Assembly: GCA_000499405.2 (NCBI GenBank)
Contig: HG738139.1
Span: 9,262,616-9,326,615, forward strand
From: Onchocerca volvulus
Lineage: Eukaryota; Nematoda; Chromadorea; Rhabditida; Onchocercidae
Direction: 5' to 3'
Length of the DNA stretch: 64,000 nucleotides
Shown: one piece after another, positions 36,379-53,649 of the stretch
Layout: each line of letters opens with the position of its first letter
How positions within the stretch are numbered: the first letter of the stretch is position 1
Program-made: the position numbers and the translations under genes
The notes under the pieces: model-generated
The model's input: the letters and a program-made list of their open reading frames with translations, nothing else
Databases searched by the model: none
Told to the model about the DNA's origin: nothing

Positions 36379-39300
36379 CCTCCAGTGATAATGATGGTGA
36401 TGTGCATTTCTCTTCATCCATTCCATCCATAAATTCTACGTGAGAAACAAAGCCTCATTTTCTGGAAAGCCTAGAAATCATATGCTTCAAGCTGAAAGTA
36501 GCACGCGCCAAAAGAATATTTCCATTTCCATTTTGAATTTGAATAGAAGTGATGGCAAATTGAAACATGTCAAAACGTGTAAATGGCCATTTTGAGACAA
36601 AATTTAGCCCTTCGATGGGTCATCTGACATTTTATCATCGTTGCCAATCGTTTTAAACCGCAGCTGAACTATCAGACGCTCCGAAAAGTAGCATATGTTC
36701 AAAAGTTTTTGGCCGAAATTCTAATTATACGATGAGCGTAAACCGGAGATCGTCATTCAGAGAAGTTACAGCAAGCAATTAGCAAGAGATAAGGATGCGA
36801 AGAGCAATCGCTTAAAGAACCTTTGAGCTAACGAATAAAATTTGAATGTTTTCAAGAGAAGAGCTTTGTGCAACTCCAAGGAAGGGATATTTCTAAATGC
36901 TATAAAACTTTTACTTCTTGATAAATACAATAAATTAAGCCAATATAATCTTCTTACTTTGGCGCTGTTCTAAATTGCTTAATCTATTAACTTGATAAAT
37001 TATTGAAATTGAAGATCTAGCTCTAAGGACTCTTAGTCTACTTGTTTACAACAACAGAGCAGAATGAATTTGATTTGATGAAATTTCATTTATCAGTGGA
37101 TAAATGTCATGATGTGTAGAAGGGATAAAGTTGATAATAATTTGACATGCAGTGCATGCGTGCTTGCTGCTGCACACAATCTCCTTCTCTAATTCAATGA
37201 TTGTAATGATGGACAGGAAAGAAGTGCCGTTAGTAATCAAAATTAACCGTCAATGGCAATGAGATGATGTCTGCTCGAAGAGTTAGCATTTCATTACACA
37301 ATTTCTAGTTACTTATCGTAGATCTTCTTCAAAGCACAATCGATCCAACTCCATCTTTCCAAGTCCTCTAACCATCTCCTATCGATTTAAAATTCAACTA
37401 ATACAATTCAGAGTAGAACGAACAGTGAAAACTTCTCGATAATAAATTACTGTTTTTTTATAAACAAAGGAGAAAGAAAAAAAAAAAAAAATTATCAGCA
37501 CGTTTTTCTTGCTTAAAAAAGTTTCCATGAATATTCATCGAAAAGTTTCTTTGCAAAAATTTGGAGTTAATTGTCCGGACTACTTCTCAATAATTTTATG
37601 TAATAGACGATAATGTATACGATACATATTCGGTATTTTCATGTATACCGGAAGATATTTGACATTTATTTGAGTACGATAGAAAGAATATACGGTACGA
37701 TTGCTTCCAGACAGCTTTCTATAGTATCATTAGTATGCAATTACAATAGTGCAGTAATCAATTCTACTTAGATTTACACCTTTCTCTCTTTTCGTAATTT
37801 AGATTTTCAAATGTTGTTTTAGAAAACCGATTGGAACAGATCGTTTGGTGGTACTTTATGTGGTACTAACTCTGTTGTCTGGAAATACAACCTGGACATT
37901 CTTGGCATAATTTCAAACTTTGAAAGTTTATGAAATTCACAGATGTGTTCGGCTTATATTGAGGACATACAAATATATAACTGTTGAATATTGCAGGTGC
38001 ATTAAAAATTTGTAGAGTAGAGTAGAGGTATGAAGATGGGCTGCTGAACGACTGACTGGCACAAATTTACGAAAAAGTATGTCATCAAATCAGAGAGCAG
38101 CAGTTTAATTCATTTTAAAATTTTGCACCTCTCTTGAGTGACCCATTAAGTAATAATAATAATATTGCTCCTAACAGGGTACCTATATATGTCTTCATTC
38201 ATTCACACTTATCCTTTATACCTATGAATTCAACCAGATTTGTTTATTATGAATTCCTCCTTTCAGGTAATTATTTTTAATTTTACTAAACATTTAGTCA
38301 TTGTTGCTAGTTTTATCAACATCTGACTGCTCATATGTCTGCGATTTTAAAATGCGCCACTATAAAGAAACAATTAATGAGATGATGATTTCAAGACTAA
38401 ACGATAATTGGGAGATTTTAAAACTTTTATGATCTTAACTCATGTCACATAAAATAAGTCATCACACAGTTAATAATTTATTTTGAATGAAAAATCTCCT
38501 GAATTTGAAAAACCGCATATTTTTCCATTCGAATACACAAATACACAGTGCAGTTGATGTTAAAATTTCTCATTTTATGTCTATTTTAACGGGCTTATTT
38601 ATTTGAAAATGAAATTAATTCTTTTGCTTCTTTTGTTTCTTCTTAATTCAAACTAAATATGCATGCATAATGTTGGTTGATCCGAGAATTGATTTATCGG
38701 ATAAATCTATTTGAGATTTATCAAATAGACGTGATCCAAATGTTTAGTAACCGCAGTGTAAGAAACAATAAATATTTTTCATAATAAAAGAATTGATAAT
38801 AACGCGTAGTGTTGCTGCCGTACTTTTCCATCGTCATACACCTTCAAACAATGAATGGAAGGAAAAAATTCCAGTTTGGTAGAGAAGATCTTCGGGCGCA
38901 AGTTGAGCTTTATCATCATAATATATTTCTTTCTTCCTCCACACTCCTCTTCCCCTAACTTGATTAAACTTGAGCAAAATTTGTCCGCAAAGCACAAACC
39001 AGTAATATAACTTCTGCAGGATGACTGGTTTTACATAGGCATTCTCTTGCTGCAACTGTTCTTAAGTAATCGCTTTATATATTATTGCCTCTGCGAAAGA
39101 TGTGCTTACTTAACGCTTCCTTATCTTTCATCAGCTACATATTTCTGCATGGATTTAGACATGCTCCATTTTTCGAACAGCATTTTAGGAATAATTTCAA
39201 CTATACTTTCCTTTGATCTTGAAGTTTTTAACATTGTATTAATCGAAAAAAAAAAAAAGGGGGAACGAATCTAAAAAGTTACGTGAAGTCAATGTTTGTA

Positions 39301-40303
39301 CTCTACAAGATACTACTCTTAACTTATGCTGTCAATTATATTTGACATATTTGAAGTCTTTGTAGCAAAAGAAAAAAAATGCCAAAATAATGTGTGGTGT
39401 TACCATTATCTATTGTGTTTTTGAATTATCGTATGCATGAACTATTCTATTCTCAAATATCGTTACTTGTAACCTCTCAGGAAATTCATTCTTACCTTGT
39501 CATTTCATTAATTCAGCAAGTTTATTAGTCAAGGTAAAGCCGACGAAGTTGAACTAATTCTTTACTTTTTGTTTAAAAACTCCCCATAAACAAACGGTGC
39601 TGCATATACTGCATAAATTTTTTTCCTGAATTACAATTTATGAACTATTGCGATTTGCATAAGATTTCACTAGTTGCTTTTATCAATCATCAGGTCTAAA
39701 GAAATTAATCCTATATCTGTGGTAGTAAAAATTAATGATGTAATCATTTTATCACAAAGAATGGTATGATAAAGTTTTTTTTTTCCATAATTATAGATAT
39801 TATAATTTTTTATGACAGTTCATGCTTTTTATATTTCTATCACCGTCCTTCATCGAAATATCGATGTAATCATTACGTTTCATCAATGAATCAGTTGGCA
39901 GTAGCTGTATACTGATCGGAATGCTAAATAGAGTAATAAGCTAGCAGTAGCTAATTGATCATTTCTTTGATCGAATCAAACTTATCAGTTAGCAATAATC
40001 AACCATATTACCCTTTTTTTTCAATCTTATCAATCGCATTTGTTACTTTGAAGGAAAGACAATGCGTCATGCTCACGCAACAGATTTCTTTGTTTCAGTA
40101 AAATGAATTGAATTCAATTTTATTTTTCCACGGCATCACTAGGGAACCATACTTCTTTTCTTGCCAATTAACTGTCATATCTTACCTGTCCATCTGAATG
40201 TTCAATACATGCACACATGCACACACATACACAAATATATATATATGACAAAAATCAAAAGGGCACAAGATTTTTTGCTTTCCTGAAGAACAATGGTATT
40301 CAC

Positions 40304-45242
<4,939 letters not shown>

Positions 45243-45312
45243 GCGATTTACTGAAGTCTATGCCCAAATTGAAACAAAAGAGTTTTGATGCGAGGGATTT
45301 ACTCGCAAGTGG
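45243..45312 (+). CDS. Candidate isolated exon
   Basis: 70-nt segment between a strong acceptor (TGTCTTCAG) and a strong donor (AGTGG|GTATGTC). It reads GDLLKSMPKLKQKSFDAR then DLLASG. Both borders fit nematode consensus and the frame is open in only one phase. No neighbouring exon could be linked. The SFDARDLL part faintly recalls short repressor-type motifs of transcription factors, but that is a guess. Confidence 0.3.
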
Positions 45313-45653
45313 GTATGTCATTTGCGAGAGATATTGAACTTGTCGGTTTTACTAAAGTGTTGTGGCGGAAGATGAAGATACGGAAATATATGGGGAGGAG
45401 ATGGCAGATAAAATGATAGTCAAGCAATTGTTCAGAAAAGAGTAATAATCATAATAGTAGTAAATAGTAATACTAAACCTTGGAATTTCGATCCCATTTA
45501 TCTGGTTGATTGTGCATCGTAATATTTCCCCTTCTTCTTTGTTCTGTTTTTTCCTGATTAAAACTTGTTTGATTTTCTTTTTTCGGCTTGATCAAATAAT
45601 ACATCACATTGACTGTTAGATTTCAGACAGTGAGATTACAAAATTTTCGAATG

Positions 45654-45725
45654 TAATGTGATAGGCTAGGAAGATCAAGTTCTCCAGGATAATGTGATAG
45701 GCTAGGAAGATCAAGTTCTCCAGGA
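45654..45725. repeat. 36-bp tandem duplication (2 copies)
   Basis: TAATGTGATAGGCTAGGAAG and the following 16 bp repeat exactly at a 36-bp period; a recent event, since the copies are essentially identical. Confidence 0.95.
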
Positions 45726-48700
45726 ATAGTAATGATGTATAATACTATTGAACAGTAAGTGTATTGATAAGGTAGTGCTAATAATGTTGATGTTAACAGA
45801 AACTGACTGTCCTTATCCTTTTATATGTTAAAAAATGAATTCATTGATTTTTGGGCCTAGATTAGGAATAAAGATTTGGGAACCTGAATATTTCAGTTCA
45901 TTCCAATTCAAAATATTTCAACTTTTTACAACTACATGCTGCAAAATGTTCAATCAGTTATCCTACCGATCAGTTGTAATTGATCAATTGATCGGTGTAC
46001 AAAGAGACTCATAAATCGAACAAAGACAATTAAAATTCGAAGGATCGGAGCGTACCCTTATAGAGATGGCACCCGCAGAAATCTCATTTTTTCCGCTAGT
46101 ACTATTATATCGAAGTTGTTGAACAAGTTACAAAAATTGATAGGTAAATGAATGTTAGTGACACATTTTCTCTAACAGTTTATTGTTACAACCAAATTTG
46201 CCATACAAATAAGAAATTACTTTCATCTGAAGTTCTTTTCTGCGATGTTTCTGAGGGCAACTTTGATTCTTTTCCTTACTTTAAGTACATCTCTATTTTT
46301 GCAATATGTTTTCACAAAAGAAGCCAATTATACAGTACAGTTGTTGACAGGGAGGGATAAGCCATGATTTCAAAAGTAATTTTCGAAAACTTTGCGATAT
46401 CACAGAGTTTTTGAAAATTAAAAATTCTCCAAAATTTTAACTATTCAAATGCGATGGAATTCATTTATTGAAAAAATATTGACATCATTTTTCCATTTAC
46501 CTATCACTTTCTAAGCATTGATTGAAATGAAATTCATCTATACCAGTGATAGTGTATTTTGGAGAAAATTAAAGGTTTCAAGGTTCAAAATTTGCAACTT
46601 TATTAAACATGAACTAGGCGGTTTTGTCAGCAAATCAGTGATGTGGACTAGAAAAGGAGAACTTAAATTTTTAAAAGAAGAATTGGGAAAAAGAGATCGT
46701 TTACATCTTCATTCATTTATATTTCCAAACTTTTTTCTAGATTATTTTAAATAGATCCTTCCATCCTTTCTTATCTCTCCATTCATCCAGAATCAATTAC
46801 AATAAATAATTCTAGTATAAAAGTGTTTGCACAACAAAAATAAGGAAAAATCTTTTAGTACTTTTCATCGAAAGTACAAATTTATCAAGTTTTCAAAATT
46901 GCATGAGAATATGAAATGCATAAATCTAATATGATCATAAAAAATCAACCAATATCATGTGATAATATAGAATTGAAGAATTAGATAGTAGGCATCGACA
47001 TCACTTACAAAGCATTCTGATAGCTTCCGAGACATAAGCACATGTCGGAATATAATGGTAATTTTGCTTCTAATTTTAATATTTAATGAGTTCATTGAAT
47101 AATTCCATCCCATCAAACGATTTTTATCGAAAATGTTTTCTTACATTTTGTGACATATAGAGTTTCTGTTTGGAATCAATAAATTATTACATATTTTACT
47201 AGTTTTCAGAGATTCTTATATATAAAATGACAGATAGTCAAAAAAGCCTTTATTCATTCACTGCTAATAGAAACTGATTGAATAACTTTTGCAAAAACAA
47301 TTCTCATTGTTCTTTCAGCAATCCCTACATTGAAATGATTCAGAACAATGAAACATTGCCCCTGTTAAACTTCCAATTTGACAAATATCGTAAATTTTAA
47401 AATCTCATTTTCTCTGTAAAAATTTTTAAAGATTAGAGGGAGAATAGATGTTGAACTGGACACTGATAACAGATGATTTCTTGATATTCGGGGAAAAGTT
47501 GGCTTAGAAAAAGCAAAAAAAAAAAAATTGGAAAAAAAGTCAAGAAAAATTTTGAAACAGTATTATTAAAAGTGAAGTAATAGCAAAAGTGGCGATAGGA
47601 AGAAGCAGATTTGCAACTTAGTTTGCTGAATTGTAGAGCTGAATGCATCATTCATTTCCTTTTTCGTTTTTGACGACAACTTTTTTGCAAACTTTTATAC
47701 TCGGATATGGAGCTATCATTAACTGCCAATAAGAATTCTTCCTTCCTAGTACTCATGTTACTTTATCATATGTTTTCCCTGTCACACGCGCCGGATCCTT
47801 CACATATCCAACGACTACAGAAATTTATCATTTTTATGCAATTATTTTCTAGAAAGAAATATTTTAAAAAGCTGTAGAATTCTTTCTGGAAGAAAGCATC
47901 ATTTCTCACTGATATTTTTGGGATTTTAAGATATAATCATAATAAAGCTGATCGCTGATTTCAGTGCTTTGATCAGACTTTATCGATGATCGAGTTAGAC
48001 TGTCATAGGATTTGAGATCTATCAGAATGCTACAGACAAAAAGATGCTTTCAAACATTCAGTAATAATCACAACTTTCAAATAAAGAACGAGAAGATTGA
48101 CGATGGGAAAGAACTCACTTTGTAGCAATGCCAAAAAACTGTAAATAAACAGAAAAACGAACAAAAGCAAATAATTCGAGCACTATCGATAAACATAAGC
48201 GTGCTTGAGATAGAGGCGTGAGGAGAAGTGCAAAAATTTTGCAAGAAAGACAATGAAATTAGCAGGTAATGAATTACTTTTAGTGAATAGAAGGAGGAAG
48301 TGAAAGAAAGATTAGTTCTGTTTGGAAAGTTCGAAAAGAATTGAGTGCAAGGAAGAGAAGAAATCAAGAATGAGCAATCTGTTCTAGTCGAGAATGAATG
48401 ACAAGTTAAAACGATTCCATCAAATCGTCACAAACATAGTCAATTTGAATTGGAGCAATAAGGAATGAAATCCATTGAAAATAAATTAAATGGCGTCCCA
48501 GTTATCTTATTCACAAGTCTCAAAAACCCATTTCTGCGTCGGTCTGGAAAATAAGAATGAAATTACTACTCAGCAGTTGCTTCTTCTAAGGTTTTTTTGA
48601 ATTCTGGATTTGATGTCTCGAAGCAGAAGTTTCAAATTCAAATGCTTCGTTACAAATTAATTTCATACAGTTGAGCAGAAGAAAGACAGAATGATAATTT

Positions 48701-48756
48701 ATTCTATCTCTTCGATAAGTAATTTATGGTAGTGAATGGCGAAGAGTACACTACCA

Positions 48757-48912
48757 AGAGATCAGTGATAACTATTAGTGCTTATCAGAGGATCAGTGAA
48801 AATTACTAGCGCATAACAAAGGATCAGTGATAACTATTAGCACCTATCAAGAGATCAGTGATAATTGTTAGCGCATATCAAGTGATTAGTGATAAGTATT
48901 AGTGCATATCAT
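48757..48912. repeat. 31-32-bp minisatellite, about 5 diverged copies
   Basis: Unit built on GATCAGTGATAACTATTAG followed by (T/C)GC(A/T)TATCA. Each copy carries TGATAA on one strand and, further on, TTATCA or its variant on the other, so the array presents many GATA cores in both orientations. Confidence 0.9.
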
Positions 48913-49560
48913 TCATTGGCCAAATGTAGAAAGGCATTTCGACCCACTTTTTCTCTCCTATTCTGCAAATAACGAAAAGATGCCACTTAATATATCAATC
49001 GGCAGATGTTTGTCAATAAAGAGATGGCTACTGAGGAACATCTGGAAGTTTCCAACTAATTAATATAAATACCTTCATTATCATCTAACACTGATGTTAT
49101 CACTGAAGGAAAGATATCGTAACTTATAGTAAAGGTCGACAACTGCATGGTAACTGTACCTTAGATACCTTGAATTAGTTCATCTCCTAGGACAGGTACC
49201 AGGTACAAATAAGCCTGGCAAGTTATAGGCTTGCCCTCGCCGGTAAATGAGACATAAGATGCATGACATGCAATCCAATGCGTTACACTACCCATCCCCT
49301 TCTTCCGCCTTTACTTAATATTCTACTCTTACTCTGCTGCTGTTGCTGCTGCACTGCTACTGCCGTACTGCAGTCGTGCGGTATACTGCCGTGCAGATAC
49401 TGCAAGATGCAAGAGGAGCCACCGGAGCTGTGTCAATAGTGAATGAAGCCAGCACAGAAGTGAAGTGACGGCCAGCGAGAGTCGAGGCGCCACTGACCTT
49501 GTCTTCTTCCCACAGACAATCATCACATTTGGTACTTCGGTGCCATCGACCATACTTGCA

Positions 49561-49590
49561 GCGGCGGCAGCAGCAGCAGCAGCAGCAGCT
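49561..49590. repeat. GCG/GCA trinucleotide tract
   Basis: GCGGCGGCA then about seven CAG units. It encodes poly-Ala or poly-Gln on the plus strand and poly-Ala/Ser on the minus strand in open frames, but without convincing exon borders. Confidence 0.9.
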
Positions 49591-51151
49591 CGCTTCTCTC
49601 TCAACATTGACCTTGATTTTTGCTGTATCGACCCCTCCCCGTACTTCTACCGATACTTGTATTCATATCGGTACTACTAATACTAGTACTGGCAGTAATA
49701 CCGATTAGGCTCATTTAATCATACTTTAATAGGCTATCTGGTTTCTGTATGTGTGTATGAATATTGGGAGAAGCCTTGTTCTGGTAAGCCTAAGCCTAAG
49801 AAACCAGGTAGAGACTTGTTTCTCCTCAGTTCTTGTCTTTCTTCTTGGCCAAAATAAGAAGGATTTCTGTTTGCCACACTTCGATCTTGCAGCCCATATT
49901 TTTTTCATCCTTCATTTTTGGCTTTTTAGCCAAAAATTCTTATTATACAGTCATCCCAACAATTTTTTGAGTTTTACTCATCAGAGAGTATAACATCAAG
50001 CATTAGGCATCATTCGGAATGAAGACCATCTGCCAGTTCCACCTGACTGATTACCGTATCTGTGGTACTTGTCTTTGTTTCGAAATTCAATTCTCTGCTG
50101 TTACGAAATATTAATCTGTTATTACGATAGAATTTCATTTCGGCAAAAACTAATATTAACTTATAGACAAAGTTTGTGATGGGAAATTTGAATTCCAAGT
50201 AGCGACCTTGGAAAAGGGTCGCTGACTTCGATGGATATCAAACCAGTCGGTTTAAATTGTCTTTTAAGAGACAAGTTTCACATTACAATCGTAAAAGTGT
50301 AAAATTTAAAGTTTTTCAAATCACTTATGGATATACTTGAACAATTTTTGTTGTTTAATGAAGTTAATACTTAAGTGTGCCGAATATGCAAAATATTTTG
50401 TGTCCTGGAATTTCGAAAAATGTGGATAATGATAATACTCATACTAGACTGACCATGATGGCTTTTAAATTGACGAATCTATTTGTTTCTTCAATCACCT
50501 GTGAAAATAAGGGATGTTAATTGTTCATTTGGATTTGATGGTTCTAGCTGGATTATTCAGGTTGAGTAGTTAAACGAGTATAACCGAGCGATTATCTCAT
50601 TTACTGCAAAAAACAAGAAGGGAAGTTGAAATAATTTCAAGTTCATAGCAAGACTGATGTTGGAGAAAGGAAGTTTCTAAGTGAATCGGAGAAATAAGAA
50701 TTTAAAAGCAAACAACTTCGAGCAACTCTTGAAATAATAATGCATGCAGCATTGTTGTGGCGGTGATATTCATGAAGAGAAGGAAGAGGGATTACTGAGT
50801 TTCCAAGAAGTTCTCGCTCTTATCGAATGGGAGCCGATAGTCTTCTTGAAGTGCTTGAAAAATATAAAATTTTAGATCTTTACTCTAACTTACCCTCTAC
50901 TCTTTTTTTTAACTCTTGCTTGATGCAGTTAGTCTCTCATCATCTACTGTTTGTTCAAAAAACTGAAATTTATTCTCAATGAATTACTTTCCGTCCTCAA
51001 TGACTTCTTATAGCAATACATTTTCCCCTCCTGTGCTAGTAAAAGGTATCTCTTGAAATGAAATGAGATTTAAAGTAATGTTTCCTTCTATCATCTCTTA
51101 ACTTTCATCTTTCTTTAATGATGTAGTTTATTCCAGATCTGATTAAGCAAA

Positions 51152-51353
51152 TCAATGTCAATACATCTCGGATATACTAAATGTCTGATCAATCAAATGT
51201 ATAAGATTCCTTACAAGCGGGAAATAATGCTGCATAAGTTTGGGCGGAGAATTATGTGATCAATGAGTGATAACTCCTGGATGATTATCCGTGCAGGTTG
51301 AGGATGAACAGAGTAAAGTAACATTTAGTATATCCGAGATGTATTGACATTGA
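51152..51353. mobile_element. MITE-like 202-bp element with perfect 33-bp terminal inverted repeats
   Basis: The left arm 51152-51184 starts TCAATGTCAATACATCTCGG. The right arm 51321-51353 is its exact reverse complement over 33 bp. The 136-bp interior is non-coding. Pairing appears to resume weakly outside after a small gap. No clear target-site duplication was recognised. It could be a non-autonomous DNA transposon or a long foldback. Confidence 0.7.
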
Positions 51354-53649
51354 CCATTGCTATGTGAAAATGTTGATGGTAAATTCAGTAGACATAGGTA
51401 ATTTATTAAATGTAGTAAACGTGAATAGTTTACGTTTTTGGATAGACAAGTTTACGCTACGTGGTACTATTTACCGACAATTGTGTTTTATTTGTTTCAA
51501 ATTAGAGAAAAATCAATATGTCCATAGCAAGGCTGAAAAGACTTTGATTTTGGCGCAATTCTTGTATATCAAACAATCTTTGTCGTTTTTCAGACCAAAT
51601 AAAAAGTAGTCAGTCGACAGTGAAGAGATAAGATAGAAGTTGAAAATTTGCAAACGAGACAAAAGATTTTGAAATTCGGTAAATTTGTTTTTCGAATTTT
51701 TGCCTAACTGCATATCGATCACAAGAGATATCGTCGTCATCAGTAATTAGTTATTATTGATGATGATGATGTTAGTAATAATTTGTAACTGTAATGTGTG
51801 ATAAACGATAAGATCAACAACATCAGGTTGCTTTGTTTATGTGTAGTGTTAAATTTACTGCATTAGTGCCACATATGTTGTTGCTGTACTGTTGATGCGA
51901 TCACTGCCACAGCAATACTCGTTGCTAAATAATAACACTTGAGAGAGGTTAAAATGGCATTTTGTTTGTGAAATGATGATTGTGATTGTGAGGGCTTGCT
52001 GCATTGCAGTTGCAGTCAAGAGTTGTGTATGAAAGTTTGCTAGCAGTAAGCGGCGTGGCACGCAAAACGCTCACTCTCATTTGACTTTTTCATCATCAAT
52101 AGACTACTGACTAGACTGATATGCTTCGATTCGATAGAACCAATACCGATCAGAATGCTGTTAAGCATAATATGGCTTGCACACACTAAATTTTGATTTG
52201 CTTGCTGCAGTGCAAGAATGCATTTCACAATGATTTAACGCTCAACGCTTGGACATTATCAGTACTGTAATATCAAGGTGATAATCATGAGATATCATCT
52301 ATTATCATTATCATCTCAAAGCTTTCATCATTCAAATTATTGGTAAAAACGAAAAAAAGAAATACCCATCTAGACTATCATCTCGCATTATTCAACATTA
52401 TCATCGTTTTTTAGCACACTCATTTCAAGTAATGTGACAAAACATGAAAATTTTCGATAAGTTTGGCGCCATTGAAGAATTTGCTTGCGAAGTAGGAAGG
52501 AAGAGAGTGAAGGACGGATTTACACAATTGTTTCGCTGTTCTTTTCCGTTTGTTGTTTTTTCAGTTTACTTCTTCTTTACAGGAAATGCTTTCTATTTTG
52601 CTCCGTTTATCAGAATCACTATTATAACTATCTCATGGGTGATAAGTGTAGGAATAGGTAATCGAAACTGGAATGTTCCCCACAATCACTGATATATTAG
52701 ATAGATCAGAAGAAAGTTTATACTGATCGAGCGGAATTAATTTCACTGATAGTGATGTTCTTGATCAGTTATCATTACTCGGAGTGCTTCTACATTTTTC
52801 AAATTATGACATTCGATTATTCATACAATTCATATCGCGCTGACGTATTTATAACTGTATTCTTCTGATTAGAATTTCTTCAAATCTCTTCATATTTCGA
52901 ATGTTTATTTTTTCTTGTATTTGAAGCAACGCTTCACCTCATATATTAACATTTGCTTCTTTAGTTTATAATAAGATAAAATTCAGTGATCTTATCTTAT
53001 TCGTATCGATCTTCATGGAGTTTGATTTTTCAATTAATTATGTAATCTAGTTTAATTATACCACAACCGGGAATTTGTAAAAATTGATGAATTTTTCAAT
53101 ATCCTTAGATCTTTTATATTTGAACCAATATCGTACAACATTTTGCTTCAGTATTATCGATTTAACTTATTAAGGGAATATTCCTTCACTTATCATCTGA
53201 TTTATTTACTTATTGCCCAACTTTGTTGAAAAAATCTTATATCATTAATTGTGGCGCACCACAGTTTATCGCTTTCTTACTGCTAGTATTGATACGCATT
53301 TTTACGTATATTTATGTAAACATGTCTTTATGATATTGGTAGTTGTACAGTTATCAAATCAGCTTTAAATTATCTTGCAAAACTTTCACTGTGTGTTTAT
53401 AGCGGTCACGTTTTTTGATGTCTGAACTTGTTAAAAAAAACTATCGCTAAATTAACCATTTTTGTTAATTATGTGGTGAAGTTATCAGAAGTTTAATTTT
53501 TTAGGAGTTTCCGAATCAATGTGAGGGAAGTATTACATGCTAAGAATCGGAGTAGTTAGTTCTTAATTTCTGTATTTGATCGCTTATCTTTGTTTACGCT
53601 CTTTACGAAACATACTGATAAAGAGCGGAGTTTGTTTGCCAGATCGATC

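Larger units (their letters stand above)
35143..40303. other. Gene-poor region with a G+C-richer island at 35.8-36.4 kb
   Basis: Mostly AT-rich. The island 35810-36420 contains CpG-bearing sequence, a CAG/TAG trinucleotide tract (about 36136-36200) and a (GAT)9 repeat. It might be a promoter or 5' UTR. Frames through it are low-complexity on both strands (poly-Ser or poly-His from the GAT repeat), so I do not call a gene. Confidence 0.45.
45313..53649. other. Gene-poor region upstream of the double-BED gene
   Basis: Contains a 36-bp tandem duplication, a GATA-rich minisatellite (48.76-48.91 kb), a trinucleotide-rich and G+C-richer segment at 49.32-49.62 kb, a 202-bp inverted-repeat element (51.15-51.35 kb) and a 43-codon ATG-led frame at about 50741-50872 (MQHCCGGDIHEEKEEGLL). 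It may include 5' UTR exons or promoter of the BED gene. No gene is confidently supported. Confidence 0.45.

Noticed and set aside
36078..36430. Ser- and His-run minus-strand frames
   Set aside because: Produced by the GAT and CAG/TAG microsatellites; no splice context.
48757..48912. Regular repeats considered as a CRISPR array
   Set aside because: Copies are diverged and abut one another without unique spacers, and the genome is eukaryotic; it is a minisatellite.
49200..49260. GGCAAG...CTTGCC hairpin, considered as a tRNA or RNA gene
   Set aside because: Only a 6-bp stem; no cloverleaf, anticodon arm or A/B box layout could be fitted.
49329..49708. Poly-Ala and poly-Gln frames on both strands at 49.5 kb
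   Set aside because: All three arise from one GCA tract. A TTCCCACAG acceptor lies before it, but no donor or linked exon makes a gene. Kept only as a repeat and possible 5' UTR.
50741..50872. 43-residue frame MQHCCGGDIHEEKEEGLL
   Set aside because: Protein-like composition but too short, no homologue recognised and no splice signals.
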